This document shows, piece after piece, positions 8,511-17,252 of a stretch of 19,840 nt of DNA. Below the pieces are notes generated by a model. It did no database searches, was not told the origin of the DNA, and was given only the letters and a program-made list of their open reading frames with translations. The translations under genes and the position numbers were made by a program. The stretch is from assembly GCA_000504605.1 (NCBI GenBank), contig AZHQ01000015.1, forward strand, positions 1 to 19,840, written 5' to 3'. How positions within the stretch are numbered: position 1 is the first letter of the stretch; the number at the start of each line of letters is the position of its first letter. Origin of the DNA: an alpha proteobacterium SCGC AAA288-E13. GTDB taxonomy: Bacteria > Pseudomonadota > Alphaproteobacteria > Pelagibacterales > Pelagibacteraceae.

Positions 8511-9533
8511 CTATTTTTTTAGAATTTCGGAAAGTCTTTTTGAAGAAATACAGCCAACATTCTTATTTTGTTTATCTTGAACAACAATCATTTCCGGTTT
8601 TTCTTCGACTACTCTATCTATAAACTTTTCAATAAAATCATTTTCATTAACTTTAATTGCTTTAGATATATCTTCTCCATTTAATCTTTGCATAATATGC
8701 TTTGCTTTCAAAACGCGAGATCGGTTAACATCTTCCACAAATTTTTTTACGTAATCAGTTTTTGGATTTAATAATATATCAGCTGGCAAATCATCTTGGT
8801 CCATCTTTCCATCTTTCAGAATAGCTATTCTATCGCCAATTTTAAGAGCTTCGTCTAAGTCGTGCGTTATAAAAACTACCGTTTTATGTAATTCTGATTG
8901 AAGCCCCAATAAAATATCCTGCATATCTTTCCTTATTAATGGATCCAAAGCACTGAATGCTTCATCCATTAACAAAATATCAGCATCATTGGTAAGAGCT
9001 CTAGCAAGTCCCACTCGCTGCTGCATTCCTCCTGATAAATGCTGAGGGTATTTTTCTTCGTAACCACTTAAACCTACTTTTTCAATCCATTTAGATGCTT
9101 TTTCTTTTGCTTCTTCTGGTTTAAAACCCTGCATGTCTAATCCCAGAGAAACATTTTTAATAACGGTCATATGTGGCATTAAAGCAAATCTTTGAAAAAC
9201 CATTGCTGTTTTTAGTCTTCTAAAATTTCTTAATGCATTTTTGTCATAAGCCATTACATCTTGATCTTCGACTGTGATTTTTCCAGCAGTAGGTTCTATA
9301 AGTCTATTGATGTGCCTAATCAAAGTTGACTTTCCAGATCCAGATAAACCCATAATTACTTGAATACTTTTTTCCTGAACATTCAAATTTATATCTTGTA
9401 GTCCAAGAACATGGGAATATTTCGATAGTAATTCATCTTTGCCAACGCCATTCTTGACGTGTTCCAATCCCATTTTAGGATTTGTTCCAAAAATTTTATA
9501 TAAGGACTCAATTTTAATTTTAACAACACTCAT
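8511..9533 (-). CDS. proV: Glycine betaine/proline ABC transporter ATPase
   Basis: The ATP-hydrolysing subunit of the ProXWV (ProU/OpuA-type) importer, at the inner face of the cytoplasmic membrane. Walker A GLSGSGKST is at residues 62-70, the ABC signature LSGGMQQR starts at 166, Walker B ILLMDEAFSALDP ends with Asp190-Glu191, and the switch histidine is His224 (FITHDLDEAL). The long N-terminal lead (YKIFGTNPKMGLEHVKNGVG) is typical of ProV. A C-terminal region after about residue 265 resembles the regulatory CBS-type tail, here short. Length of 340 is slightly below enteric ProV (about 400). The start overlaps the proW stop (ATGA), so the two are translationally coupled. Confidence 0.95.
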   Translation of the reverse strand: MSVVKIKIESLYKIFGTNPKMGLEHVKNGVGKDELLSKYSHVLGLQDINLNVQEKSIQVIMGLSGSGKSTLIRHINRLIEPTAGKITVEDQDVMAYDKNALRNFRRLKTAMVFQRFALMPHMTVIKNVSLGLDMQGFKPEEAKEKASKWIEKVGLSGYEEKYPQHLSGGMQQRVGLARALTNDADILLMDEAFSALDPLIRKDMQDILLGLQSELHKTVVFITHDLDEALKIGDRIAILKDGKMDQDDLPADILLNPKTDYVKKFVEDVNRSRVLKAKHIMQRLNGEDISKAIKVNENDFIEKFIDRVVEEKPEMIVVQDKQNKNVGCISSKRLSEILKK

Positions 9534-10417
9534 AAATTTCTTCCTTCACGGTGTTTTTGAATTCTCTTCCCGTAATGTTGAGAAATTCTGTCAAAAATAA
9601 TAGCTAGTGCTACTATGGCTAAACCATTCATTAAACCGAGTGCAAGATATTGATTTGAAATAGCTCGCAAAATAGGAACACCAAGTCCTCTGACGCCTAT
9701 CATAGAAGCAATTACAACCATCGCTAGCGCCATCATAATGGTTTGGTTTACTCCAGCAAAAATAGTTGGAAGTGCCAGTGGAATTTGTACTTTGGTTAAT
9801 CTTTGCCAAGTTGTAGCTCCAAAAGAATCTACAGCTTCTAAAGCCTCTTTGTCTACTTCACGGATCCCAAGATTAGTTAAGCGTATAATTGGTGGAATAG
9901 CATAAATGCAAACAGCAATTAAACCTGGCACTTTACCTATGCCAAGCAGCATCAAAATAGGTATTAAATATACAAAGCTTGGAATAGTTTGCATCATATC
10001 TAAAACTGGCAAAAATGCTGCCTGTATTCTATTTGAGCGGGCCATCAATATTCCCATAGGTATCCCAGCAGCTAAACATACTAGAGTTGCTACGGTAATA
10101 ATGGCAACCGTGGACATTGTATCTTTCCACATTCCAAAGTAGCCGATCATCAAAAAAGAAATAATTGTACCAATGACAAGTAATATACTTCTTGAGGCTA
10201 TCCAAGCCAAACCAGCTAGTACTAGAATTATCATCGGCCAAGGTGAATTGGTTAATAATTTTTCCAACCATACTAAAAAAAATAACAATGGTTCAAAAAA
10301 AGATTCGATTGCATCCCCATATGTTCGAGCAAAAGTCCTAAATGCTAGATCTATTCCCTTTTTGAAATCTCGCAACTCTTGTTGCTCCATTACAGGAAAT
10401 TGGTCAAAAAAATCCAT
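9530..10417 (-). CDS. proW: Glycine betaine/proline ABC transporter permease
   Basis: The membrane subunit of the ProXWV importer. After a soluble N-terminal stretch it has hydrophobic segments near residues 43-52, 61-95, 103-125, 150-177 and in the C-terminal third. The cytoplasmic EAA loop that docks to ProV is visible at about 187-215 (EVDKEALEAVDSFGATTWQR onwards). Length of 295 residues is slightly short for ProW but complete. It follows proX after a 76-base spacer that carries a strong hairpin, and it overlaps proV by four bases. Bases 9956-10417 lie in the segment apparently duplicated at the window ends. This copy is intact and is the natural one on the C-terminal side. Confidence 0.95.
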   Translation of the reverse strand: MDFFDQFPVMEQQELRDFKKGIDLAFRTFARTYGDAIESFFEPLLFFLVWLEKLLTNSPWPMIILVLAGLAWIASRSILLVIGTIISFLMIGYFGMWKDTMSTVAIITVATLVCLAAGIPMGILMARSNRIQAAFLPVLDMMQTIPSFVYLIPILMLLGIGKVPGLIAVCIYAIPPIIRLTNLGIREVDKEALEAVDSFGATTWQRLTKVQIPLALPTIFAGVNQTIMMALAMVVIASMIGVRGLGVPILRAISNQYLALGLMNGLAIVALAIIFDRISQHYGKRIQKHREGRNL

Positions 10418-10444
10418 TTCTACCTATATGAAATAAAACAATAT

Positions 10445-10475
10445 GAACCCACTAATAATTTTTATTAGTGGGTTC
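10445..10475 (-). terminator. Hairpin between proX and proW (intra-operon attenuator or 3' stabiliser)
   Basis: A perfect 14-base-pair stem (gaacccactaataa paired with ttattagtgggttc in register) with a three-base loop lies 19 bases after the proX stop and about 30 bases before proW. On the minus strand it is followed by an AT-rich, T-containing tract (atattgttttattt) and not by a pure T run. Such hairpins after a binding-protein gene commonly give partial termination or protect the upstream mRNA, so that more ProX than ProWV is made. Confidence 0.7.
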
Positions 10476-10493
10476 ATTAATTTAAACTAGTTA

Positions 10494-11513
10494 TTAAATA
10501 CCAGTTCTGACCTTATTTGCTTGTGCTCCTGAAAGCCATTTAGTCCAGACTGCTTCATGTTTTTTCAAAAATTCAATAGCTGTATCTGCACCGTCAGCTT
10601 GGTTATCTGCCATATAAACAAGCATCTCATTCATAATAGCGCCAGGATATGTACGTCTAGATAAAAATTTCATAGCGTATTTTCCAGCAGTTTTTTTGAA
10701 ATTATCTGTAACCACTGTATTTACCTCTGACTTTGTCCAAGCAGATGGTTTTGGATCTGCACACTCTTGTTCAGGTTTAACTATACAACCATCCCAATTT
10801 TCACTTCCTGCAAATTCCACACCAAAATCTACTGGCTGCATATTATATTTACCAATAATTGAAGTTGGACTCCAATAGTAACCAAACCAGTTTTTATCTC
10901 CTTCTGCTGCTTTAGCTATTGAACCATCAAGTCCTGCTGCAGAACCTGGATCAACTAATACCCAGCCCTTTTTTTCCATTTCAAAAGCTCTATAAAGATT
11001 AGCATTCGCTAACTGGCAACCCCAACCTGCTGGGCAACCAACAAATGCACCTTTTGAAGGATCTTCTGCGTAAGGAAACAATTCTGGATGGTCTAAAATA
11101 TCCAAAGCTGTTTTTAATTCTGGATGTCTTTTAAGAGTACCAGGTGTAACCCACCAACCTTCACCAAGACCTGTGATTGGCGCCTTGTTTGCAATATGTA
11201 AACGACCTTCTTCTACAGCTTTTGCTAAAGGATTGGCTACTGCATTTGCCCATTGTTCAGCGGCAACATCGGGAGCACCTTTTTCATTCATAGATGTAAA
11301 TGTCGGCATAGTTGCACCTGCAATTAATTCAACTTCACAACCAAAAGCTTTTTCAAGTATTATCTTGTCAACATTTGCCATTAAATTAGCAGATGCCCAA
11401 TTCATATCTGCCATAACAATTTTTCCACACGCTGCATTCGCTGTTACACTAAATGATGTAATGCCTAATGCTAACAATGCAGAAAATAATAACTTCTTAA
11501 TATATTTCATCAT
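10494..11513 (-). CDS. proX: Glycine betaine ABC transporter substrate-binding protein
   Basis: The periplasmic receptor that delivers glycine betaine or a related quaternary amine to ProWV. Residues 1-27 form a signal peptide with cleavage after ANA (MMKYIKKLLFSALLALGITS, then FSVTANA). The mature part is an OpuAC-type domain, with tryptophans suited to an aromatic ligand cage at Trp39, Trp88 and Trp120-Trp121 (DMNWAS, AEQWAN, GEGWWV). Four or more cysteines in the mature chain, including GCPAGWGCQ, may form disulfides. A clear AAAGGA ribosome binding site precedes the ATG pair at 11513/11510. In this copy only 18 bases separate the start from the first soxA bases, leaving no room for a promoter. 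The copy at the right end has a normal upstream region. Confidence 0.95.
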   Translation of the reverse strand: MMKYIKKLLFSALLALGITSFSVTANAACGKIVMADMNWASANLMANVDKIILEKAFGCEVELIAGATMPTFTSMNEKGAPDVAAEQWANAVANPLAKAVEEGRLHIANKAPITGLGEGWWVTPGTLKRHPELKTALDILDHPELFPYAEDPSKGAFVGCPAGWGCQLANANLYRAFEMEKKGWVLVDPGSAAGLDGSIAKAAEGDKNWFGYYWSPTSIIGKYNMQPVDFGVEFAGSENWDGCIVKPEQECADPKPSAWTKSEVNTVVTDNFKKTAGKYAMKFLSRRTYPGAIMNEMLVYMADNQADGADTAIEFLKKHEAVWTKWLSGAQANKVRTGI

Positions 11514-11531
11514 TAGTTCCTTTATTAATTT

Positions 11532-14514
11532 CGCTTACCAAATTTAGGATTACTAAACAGAAACAAAATAATATCATTTCACTTTAATGGAAAAAAATAT
11601 TTTGGTTATGAAGGAGATACTTTAGCTTCTGCATTGTTAGCTAATGGAATTCATTTAGTTGGAAGAAGTTTTAAATATCATAGACCTAGAGGTTTTTTTG
11701 GTGCAGGTGTAGATGAACCTAATGCAAAAGTACAACTTTATGAGGGAGATAAAACAGAACCCAATGTTAATGCCACAGAATTGGAACTTGTGGAGGGCTT
11801 GGTGGCAAAAAGCCAAAATTGTTGGCCATCAGTTAATTTTGATATAGGAGCTATAAACAATTTTCTAAGTAGATTTTTTCCTGCAGGTTTTTATTACAAA
11901 ACCTTTATGTGGCCTAAAAGTTTTTGGTATAGAGTTTATGAGCCAATGATTAGAAAAACAGCAGGTTTGGGTGTGGCTTCACCAAAACCAGATACCGCAA
12001 GATATGAACACAAATATGAATATTGTGATGTTCTAGTTGCTGGTTCAGGTCCATCAGGTTTATCAAGCGCTTATGCAGCGGCCAAAAATGGAGCTAGAGT
12101 TATTTTAGCCGAAGATAAACCACGTTTTGGAGGATCATTATTAACAGACGATGTTAACATTGGAAATCAAACAGGCAAAGAATGGGCAGAGGATATAGTC
12201 AAAGAATTGAAGCAGATGCCAAATGTAATTGTTAAAAATAGGTCACAAGTTTTTGGCTACTATGATCATAATATGCTTGTTATGTTTGAAAAAGTAAGTG
12301 ATCATTTAGAACATGTTAAACCATATACTCCAAGACAGAAACTTTGGTATATCAGAGCAAAAGAAGTTGTTATCTCAACAGGATCCATAGAAAGGCCTTT
12401 GGTATTTGGAAATAATGATACACCCGGAGTTATTTTAGCATCAGCTGCAAAGGAATATATTAAACTGTATGGAGTATTAATTGGAAAAAAACCTATAATA
12501 TTTACTAATAATGATAGTGCATATGATACAGCAATTGAATTTAAAAAAAATGGAATTAATCCAATTATTTTAGATACAAGATCTGGCAGTACAAGCCCAG
12601 TAGTTAATGAAGTCAAAGAGCAGAACATTGAAATAAGATTTTCTCATGCAGTCATTGCCGCTAAAGGCTATAAAAAAGTAAAAGCTGCAGAAATTGGAAA
12701 ATTAAAGGTAGACAAGACGGGTTATGAAAAAAACTGAAACAATAAATTGTGATTGTATTTGTGTTTCGGGATTTTGGACGCCTACAGTTCATTTGTCCTC
12801 TCAATCTGGGAATAAACTAAAATTTAATGAAGAGCTCGATGCCTTTGTACCTAATCAAACTAAACAACATGAAACTGCAGTGGGGTCTGCTAACGGTTCA
12901 TTTACTTTAGAAGAATCTTTGACAAAAGGATTTGATACCGGTTATGAACTTTCAAAAAAAATAAATAAAAAAGATACTAAATTATCTGTACCAAAAGTGG
13001 TTGAACGCAAATATGGAAAACACGATAAATTTTGGTGTATGCCTCTTCCAAAAAATAAAAATTATAAAAGATTTGTAGATTTTCAAAATGATGTTGCGGT
13101 ATCTGATATTGAGCTAGCCTTAAGAGAAGGTTACAGATCAATTGAGCATGTAAAGAGATATACAACGTTAGGCATGGCAACAGATCAAGGAAAAACAAGT
13201 AACTTAAATGGACTACAGTTAGTATCAGATGTTGAAAAAAAAATTGTTCCTGAAGTCGGACATACAACTTTTAGACCACCTTATACTCCTGTTACCATAG
13301 GAGCAATTGTCGGTAGAGAAGTTGGAAAACATTACAAACCTACAAGAAAATCCCCAATGCATGATTGGCATATAAAACATAATGCAGTTTTTGTTGATGC
13401 AGGGATGTGGTTAAGACCTCGATATTATCAGATTGGTAATGAAACGATACAACAAGCTTCAACAAGAGAATCTGTAAATGTTAGAAAAAAAGTAGGCATA
13501 TGCGATGTTACCTCTTTAGGTAAAATTGATATTAAAGGGCCGGACACAGCTGAATTTTTAAATAGAGTGTATACAAATGCCTGGCTTAAATTGCCAATAG
13601 GTAAAGCAAGATATGGAGTTATGTTGAGAGAAGATGGAATTGTTTTTGACGACGGAACAACAACCAGGATTTCCGAAAATCATTATCACATGACTACAAC
13701 AACAGCCCAAGCACCAACTGTCTTGTCTCATTTAGAATATTATTTGCAAGTTGTTTGGCCTGAGTTAAACGTAAATGTTGTATCAACCACAGAACAATGG
13801 GCGGGAGCTGCAATTGCTGGTCCCAAATCAAGAGAACTTTTAAGCAAATTATTTCCTAACAAAAATATATCAAACGAAGGCTTGCCATTTATGGGATATA
13901 TGGAAGCCGATTTATTTGGCATACCGGCTAGAATTTTTAGAATTTCTTTTTCGGGAGAGCTAGCTTACGAAATTAATATAGCTTCAAATTTTGGAACTTT
14001 TATGTGGGAAAAAACTATTGAGCAGGGTCAGCAATTTAATATTCAACCATATGGAACAGAAGCTTTATCAAATTTAAGAATTGAAATGGGACATGTAGCT
14101 GGACCTGAATTGGATGGAAGAACTATACCTTACGATGTGTCCCTTGAAGGATTAGTGAGTAAAAAAAAAGACTTTGTGGGTAAGCGATCTTTAAATAGAA
14201 AGGCATTTACATCATCAAACAGACAAAAAGTAGTTGGACTAGTTCCAATTGATAAAAAAACAATAATACCCGAGGGTTCTCACTTGGTTAAAGATGCTAA
14301 AGCAAAATTACCAAATCCAAAATTAGGTCACATATCTTCGTCATGCTGGAGTGTTGAGTATAATAATCCCTTTGCTTTAGCGATACTTCAAAATGGAAAA
14401 AATATGATAGGAGAAAAACTTTATGCATTTTCTCCACTTCAAAATAAAACTATTCCAGTTGAAATTGTTTCATCACACTATGTGGATCCGAAAGGAGAAC
14501 GTGTAAGATCATGA
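11532..14514 (+). CDS. soxA: Sarcosine oxidase alpha subunit, 5'-truncated and frameshifted
   Basis: The large subunit of heterotetrameric sarcosine oxidase (SoxBDAG), which oxidises sarcosine to glycine and passes the methyl carbon to tetrahydrofolate. The homology begins at 11532 with RLPNLGLLNRNK, the second or third codon block of the family, but there is no start codon and an in-frame stop sits at 11526; the first few codons are missing at the junction. Domains in order: an N-terminal ferredoxin-like piece (YFGYEGDTLASALLANG), an FAD/NAD fold (VLVAGSGPSGLSSAYAAAKN), a SoxA middle region (VKRYTTLGMATDQGKTSN), then GCV_T folate-binding and C-terminal domains. The frame breaks in an A7 run (12727-12733); six A restores YEKTETINC. 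About 993 codons remain of roughly 1,000. Confidence 0.9.
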
Positions 14515-15098
14515 CCGCTATATCAGCTTTGGAAAATATACATAAAAGAGGATTATTTGGAGATCATCAAGAAAAAAATGAAAATGAATTGATAAGTGTA
14601 TCTGAGGTAAAACACTTACAAATCATTCAAATAGTTCATTACAAGAAATCGACTCTACAAATTGCCTCATTAAATCTGGAAAATTTAAAATTTCCTGAAA
14701 CTGCCATGCAAGTAAATTCAAATAAAGATACAAGAATTCTTTGGAGCGGTCCCAGTAATTGGCTCTTAGTATCAACAAAAAAAGACATTTTGAATTCAGT
14801 TCAAAAAATTTGTGATAATAAAAATTTTGCTGTAACGGACCTATCACATTCAAGAGCTATTATTGAATTAAAAGGAAATAACTCAAAAGAGGTTTTAAAG
14901 AAAGGTTGTCCAATAAACATAAACGAATTTAAAGCAAATAATTGTGCCAATTCCGTTTTTCATGGAATCACTATAACTATCGATATGATTAATGAGAATC
15001 CTGAAACATTTAGAATTTTTGCACTTAGAAGTTTTGGGGAATCTTTGTATCATAGTATTACAGATGCTTGTCTGGAGGATGGGTATAAAGGAATTTAA
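14511..15098 (+). CDS. soxG: Sarcosine oxidase gamma subunit
   Basis: A 195-residue protein that overlaps the soxA stop by four bases (ATGA), the standard soxA-soxG arrangement. SoxG is the small structural subunit of heterotetrameric sarcosine oxidase. The family is weakly conserved. What supports the call here is position, length, and the GCV_T-like central part: TRILWSGPSNWLLVSTKKD, then FAVTDLSHSRAIIELKGNNS and LRSFGESLYHSITDA near the end. No signal peptide or membrane segment is present, as expected for a cytoplasmic complex. It ends four bases from the convergent GFA-like gene. Confidence 0.87.
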   Translation: MTAISALENIHKRGLFGDHQEKNENELISVSEVKHLQIIQIVHYKKSTLQIASLNLENLKFPETAMQVNSNKDTRILWSGPSNWLLVSTKKDILNSVQKICDNKNFAVTDLSHSRAIIELKGNNSKEVLKKGCPININEFKANNCANSVFHGITITIDMINENPETFRIFALRSFGESLYHSITDACLEDGYKGI

Positions 15099-15102
15099 GT
15101 TA

Positions 15103-15504
15103 TCAGGAATAACGATTAAACTTTGGTAATTTTTTATCAAGTTTGTAATAATCTAGCTTTCCTTTTATAAAAATATTCATTTTTGTTTTTAATTTTGTTG
15201 GATTATTGAACATTCCAGCTGAAATAGAAATTGTATCATTTCCAAAGAATTTAAAAAAAATACTAGCACCGCATTTTTTGCAAAATCCTCTTTTAGCTTT
15301 TTTAGAAGACCTAAACCATTTTAATGTTCCTTTTTTTAGAAAAATGACATCCTTTTCTTTAGCAGCCGTATAAGCAGCATAATTACCATGTGTTTTCATG
15401 CATTGAAAACAATGGCAATTTGAAACATGGCGCAGTGGTCCATTGACCTTGAGTTTTATACCACCACAGAGGCAACTTATTATTTTATTATTTCTGCTAG
15501 ACAT
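15103..15504 (-). CDS. GFA/CENP-V family zinc protein
   Basis: A small protein of the glutathione-dependent formaldehyde-activating enzyme (GFA) fold. Zinc-ligand cysteines are in the expected pattern: CLCGG near the N-terminus, NCHCFQC about 18 residues later, and FCKKCG about 40 residues further on. I start at the ATG at 15504; a TTG at 15510 would add two residues. The gene overlaps the end of the methyltransferase gene by 25 bases on the same strand and is probably cotranscribed with it. GFA proteins have been linked to the adduct of glutathione with formaldehyde, but many members have no proven activity. Lying among demethylation genes that can release formaldehyde, a scavenging role is plausible but unproven. 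Confidence 0.85.
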   Translation of the reverse strand: MSSRNNKIISCLCGGIKLKVNGPLRHVSNCHCFQCMKTHGNYAAYTAAKEKDVIFLKKGTLKWFRSSKKAKRGFCKKCGASIFFKFFGNDTISISAGMFNNPTKLKTKMNIFIKGKLDYYKLDKKLPKFNRYS

Positions 15505-16106
15505 AACCAAGCTTCTACATCTTTAGTAGTTATATAATTCGATTTGAAAAATTCTTTTACGTTCCATAATTTATTGTTTGTTAATTCTTTTATTTTTTTA
15601 TCAAAACCATATTCTTCATATATTCCTTCATTTATTGTAAAACAAATCAAACCTTTATTCTTAGTTATCCTGATGATTTCATCCAAGGCATGAGGTTTGA
15701 CATGTCCATAAGTGAAAGTGCCAACACACATCACTACATCATATATATTATTTTTAAATTTAAGAGGTTTATTCAAATCAATTTTTTCAATTTTTTGATA
15801 AATGTTTTGAGGTATAAGATCCAACATGCTTTGAGAAAAATCAACCCCCTCAATATTTGAATAATCATATTTTTTTAATTCAATGCCCACGAGGCCAGTA
15901 CCACAACCCGCATCCAATATTTTAGAATTTTTGTTTAAAGTATATTTTCTAAGAACAGACACTGTTTCTTGTGGAGCAGTATAATTCCAATCCACCATGT
16001 CTTTGTTGTATTTATTATTATCTGTCCAATCTTGATAATATTTCAATAATTCTTCTGGTTTCTTGATTTTGTAAATATCAAGTTTGCTTATTACTTCCTT
16101 TTTCAT
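15480..16106 (-). CDS. Class I SAM-dependent methyltransferase
   Basis: The 208-residue product carries the SAM-binding motif I ILDAGCGTG (residues 63-71), an acidic end of strand beta-2 (IEGVDFSQSML), and a motif resembling post-I/IV further on (YDVVMCVGTFTYGHVKPHAL). The overall shape is that of small-molecule methyltransferases of the type-11 group. The substrate cannot be told. It is transcribed away from the betaine-homocysteine methyltransferase gene, with an 88-base shared promoter region, and is followed by the overlapping GFA-like gene. In this setting a substrate among amines or thiols is possible, but this is inference. Confidence 0.85.
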   Translation of the reverse strand: MKKEVISKLDIYKIKKPEELLKYYQDWTDNNKYNKDMVDWNYTAPQETVSVLRKYTLNKNSKILDAGCGTGLVGIELKKYDYSNIEGVDFSQSMLDLIPQNIYQKIEKIDLNKPLKFKNNIYDVVMCVGTFTYGHVKPHALDEIIRITKNKGLICFTINEGIYEEYGFDKKIKELTNNKLWNVKEFFKSNYITTKDVEAWLCLAEIIK

Positions 16107-16107
16107 G

Positions 16108-16189
16108 GTTTAAAATTAACCAATTAATGTTAAACAATTTTGTTTTCAATTCAAACAAAATATGATTAGTTTTATTTTGTTTCTATAAT
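16108..16189. promoter_or_regulatory. Divergent promoter region with inverted repeats upstream of bmt
   Basis: The 88-base spacer between the divergent methyltransferase and bmt genes holds an inverted repeat GTTTAA/TTAAAC (16108-16113 and 16130-16135), a second pair AAACAAAAT/ATTTTGTTT (about 16153-16161 and 16174-16182), and a good -10 match TATAAT at 16184-16189, only five bases before the bmt ATG. If that -10 is used, the bmt message is almost leaderless. No convincing -35 box is seen, and I find no room for a metabolite riboswitch downstream of this -10. Confidence 0.4.
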
Positions 16190-16194
16190 ATAAC

Positions 16195-17241
16195 ATGAGT
16201 AAAAATTTAATAAGTAGGCTTGATGAAGGTCCGGTTCTTTGTGCGGAAGGTTATCTTTTTGCAATGGAGAGAAGGGGATATTTACAGGCAGGAGCTTTTG
16301 TTCCAGAAGTGGTTTTAGAACATCCAGAAGTAGTTTCGCAATTGCATAGAGAATTTATTAGAGCAGGCTCTGATATAGTGCAAGCATTTACTTACTATGG
16401 CCATAGAGAAAAATTAAGAATAATTGGAAAAGAACATCTTCTTGAATCCCTTCAAAAAAATGCTTTAAAAATTGCAAAAGATGCTAGGAATGAATTTAAA
16501 GATTTAGATTTATTAGTTTGTGGAGATGTAGCAAATACAAATATTTATGATCCCAACGATAAAAAAACTAATATTGAATGTCAAAAAATGTTTGAAGAAC
16601 AAGTCGCATGGGCTAAAGAAGCTGGAGTAGACTTTATTATTGCTGAAACAATTACTTGGCTTGAAGAGGCAAAAATCGCACTTAAAACTATTAAGGATGT
16701 TGGCTTAATTGCAGTATCTAATCTTTCCATCAAAAAAGGTGACAAAACTAGAGACGGTTATACTCCTGAAGATGCATGCAAAATTTTAGAAGATAACGGA
16801 GCGGATGTAGTAGGTTTAAATTGTTTTAGGGGACCAAAGATGACAATGAAATTACTAAATAAAATAAGAGCAAAGGTTTCCTGTCATGTTGCAGGGTTAC
16901 CTGTTCCCTATAGAACAACAGAAAAAGAACCGGGATTTTTAAATCAAACTGATCCTGGTTGTAACTGCATTCCTGGAGGCAATGCATTTCCAGTGGCTTT
17001 AGATAATCTTTATTGTAATAGATTTGAAATGGCTGAATTTGCAAAAGAATGTGCGACAAAAAAAATAAATTTTATTGGAATTTGTTGTGGAGCCTCACCT
17101 CATCACGTAAGAGAAATGGCAGTTGCACTTGGAAGAAAACCAATTTCTTACAAGTATTATCCTGATATGAGTAAACACTATGTTCATGGAACACATAAAA
17201 CGTTAAAAAAAATTTATACTGATCACGCAAAAGAATATTAA
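16195..17241 (+). CDS. bmt: Betaine-homocysteine S-methyltransferase family protein
   Basis: A 348-residue member of the homocysteine S-methyltransferase family. It most likely transfers one methyl of glycine betaine to homocysteine, giving methionine and dimethylglycine. The three zinc-binding cysteines of the family are visible: GLNCFRGP with Cys210, and GICCGASPHH with Cys297-Cys298. These match the spacing in animal BHMT. The N-terminal part (LDEGPVLCAEGYLFAMERRG) is close to that of BHMT-like enzymes and not to folate-dependent MetH. The direct neighbour downstream is a dimethylglycine-type dehydrogenase, 11 bases away, which consumes the product. Dimethylsulfoniopropionate or S-methylmethionine as donor cannot be excluded. 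The gene lies at the start of a plus-strand unit. Confidence 0.9.
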   Translation: MSKNLISRLDEGPVLCAEGYLFAMERRGYLQAGAFVPEVVLEHPEVVSQLHREFIRAGSDIVQAFTYYGHREKLRIIGKEHLLESLQKNALKIAKDARNEFKDLDLLVCGDVANTNIYDPNDKKTNIECQKMFEEQVAWAKEAGVDFIIAETITWLEEAKIALKTIKDVGLIAVSNLSIKKGDKTRDGYTPEDACKILEDNGADVVGLNCFRGPKMTMKLLNKIRAKVSCHVAGLPVPYRTTEKEPGFLNQTDPGCNCIPGGNAFPVALDNLYCNRFEMAEFAKECATKKINFIGICCGASPHHVREMAVALGRKPISYKYYPDMSKHYVHGTHKTLKKIYTDHAKEY

Positions 17242-17252
17242 AAGATAATCAA

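Larger units (their letters stand above)
9956..11531. repeat. 1,576-bp segment implied to occur twice in inverted orientation
   Basis: The outer 95 bases on each side of this segment recur exactly, in reverse complement, at the window ends (9956-10050 at 1-95; 11437-11531 at 19746-19840). Following the window end onwards would run through a second copy of this segment and re-enter at the window start, giving a closed path of about 21.2 kb. It contains proX and the 5' part of proW. Only the 95-base tips of the second copy are visible; the middle is inferred. Confidence 0.6.

Noticed and set aside
11173..11547. 124-residue plus-strand frame opposite proX
   Set aside because: It is fully antisense to a well-supported proX and has no recognisable features. 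It is a shadow frame, as are those at 1238-1450, 9906-10142, 10173-10436 and 12302-12628.
12728..12734. A AAA AAC heptamer at the soxA frame break, a classic -1 slippery site
   Set aside because: A -1 slip here enters a frame that stops within four codons. The downstream soxA frame requires skipping one base (+1), so programmed -1 frameshifting does not explain the break.
12724..14514. Second soxA frame as a separate gene starting at the ATG at 12724
   Set aside because: The preceding frame ends 11 codons into it, and the joined sequence continues one protein of the normal SoxA length. The ATG is incidental.
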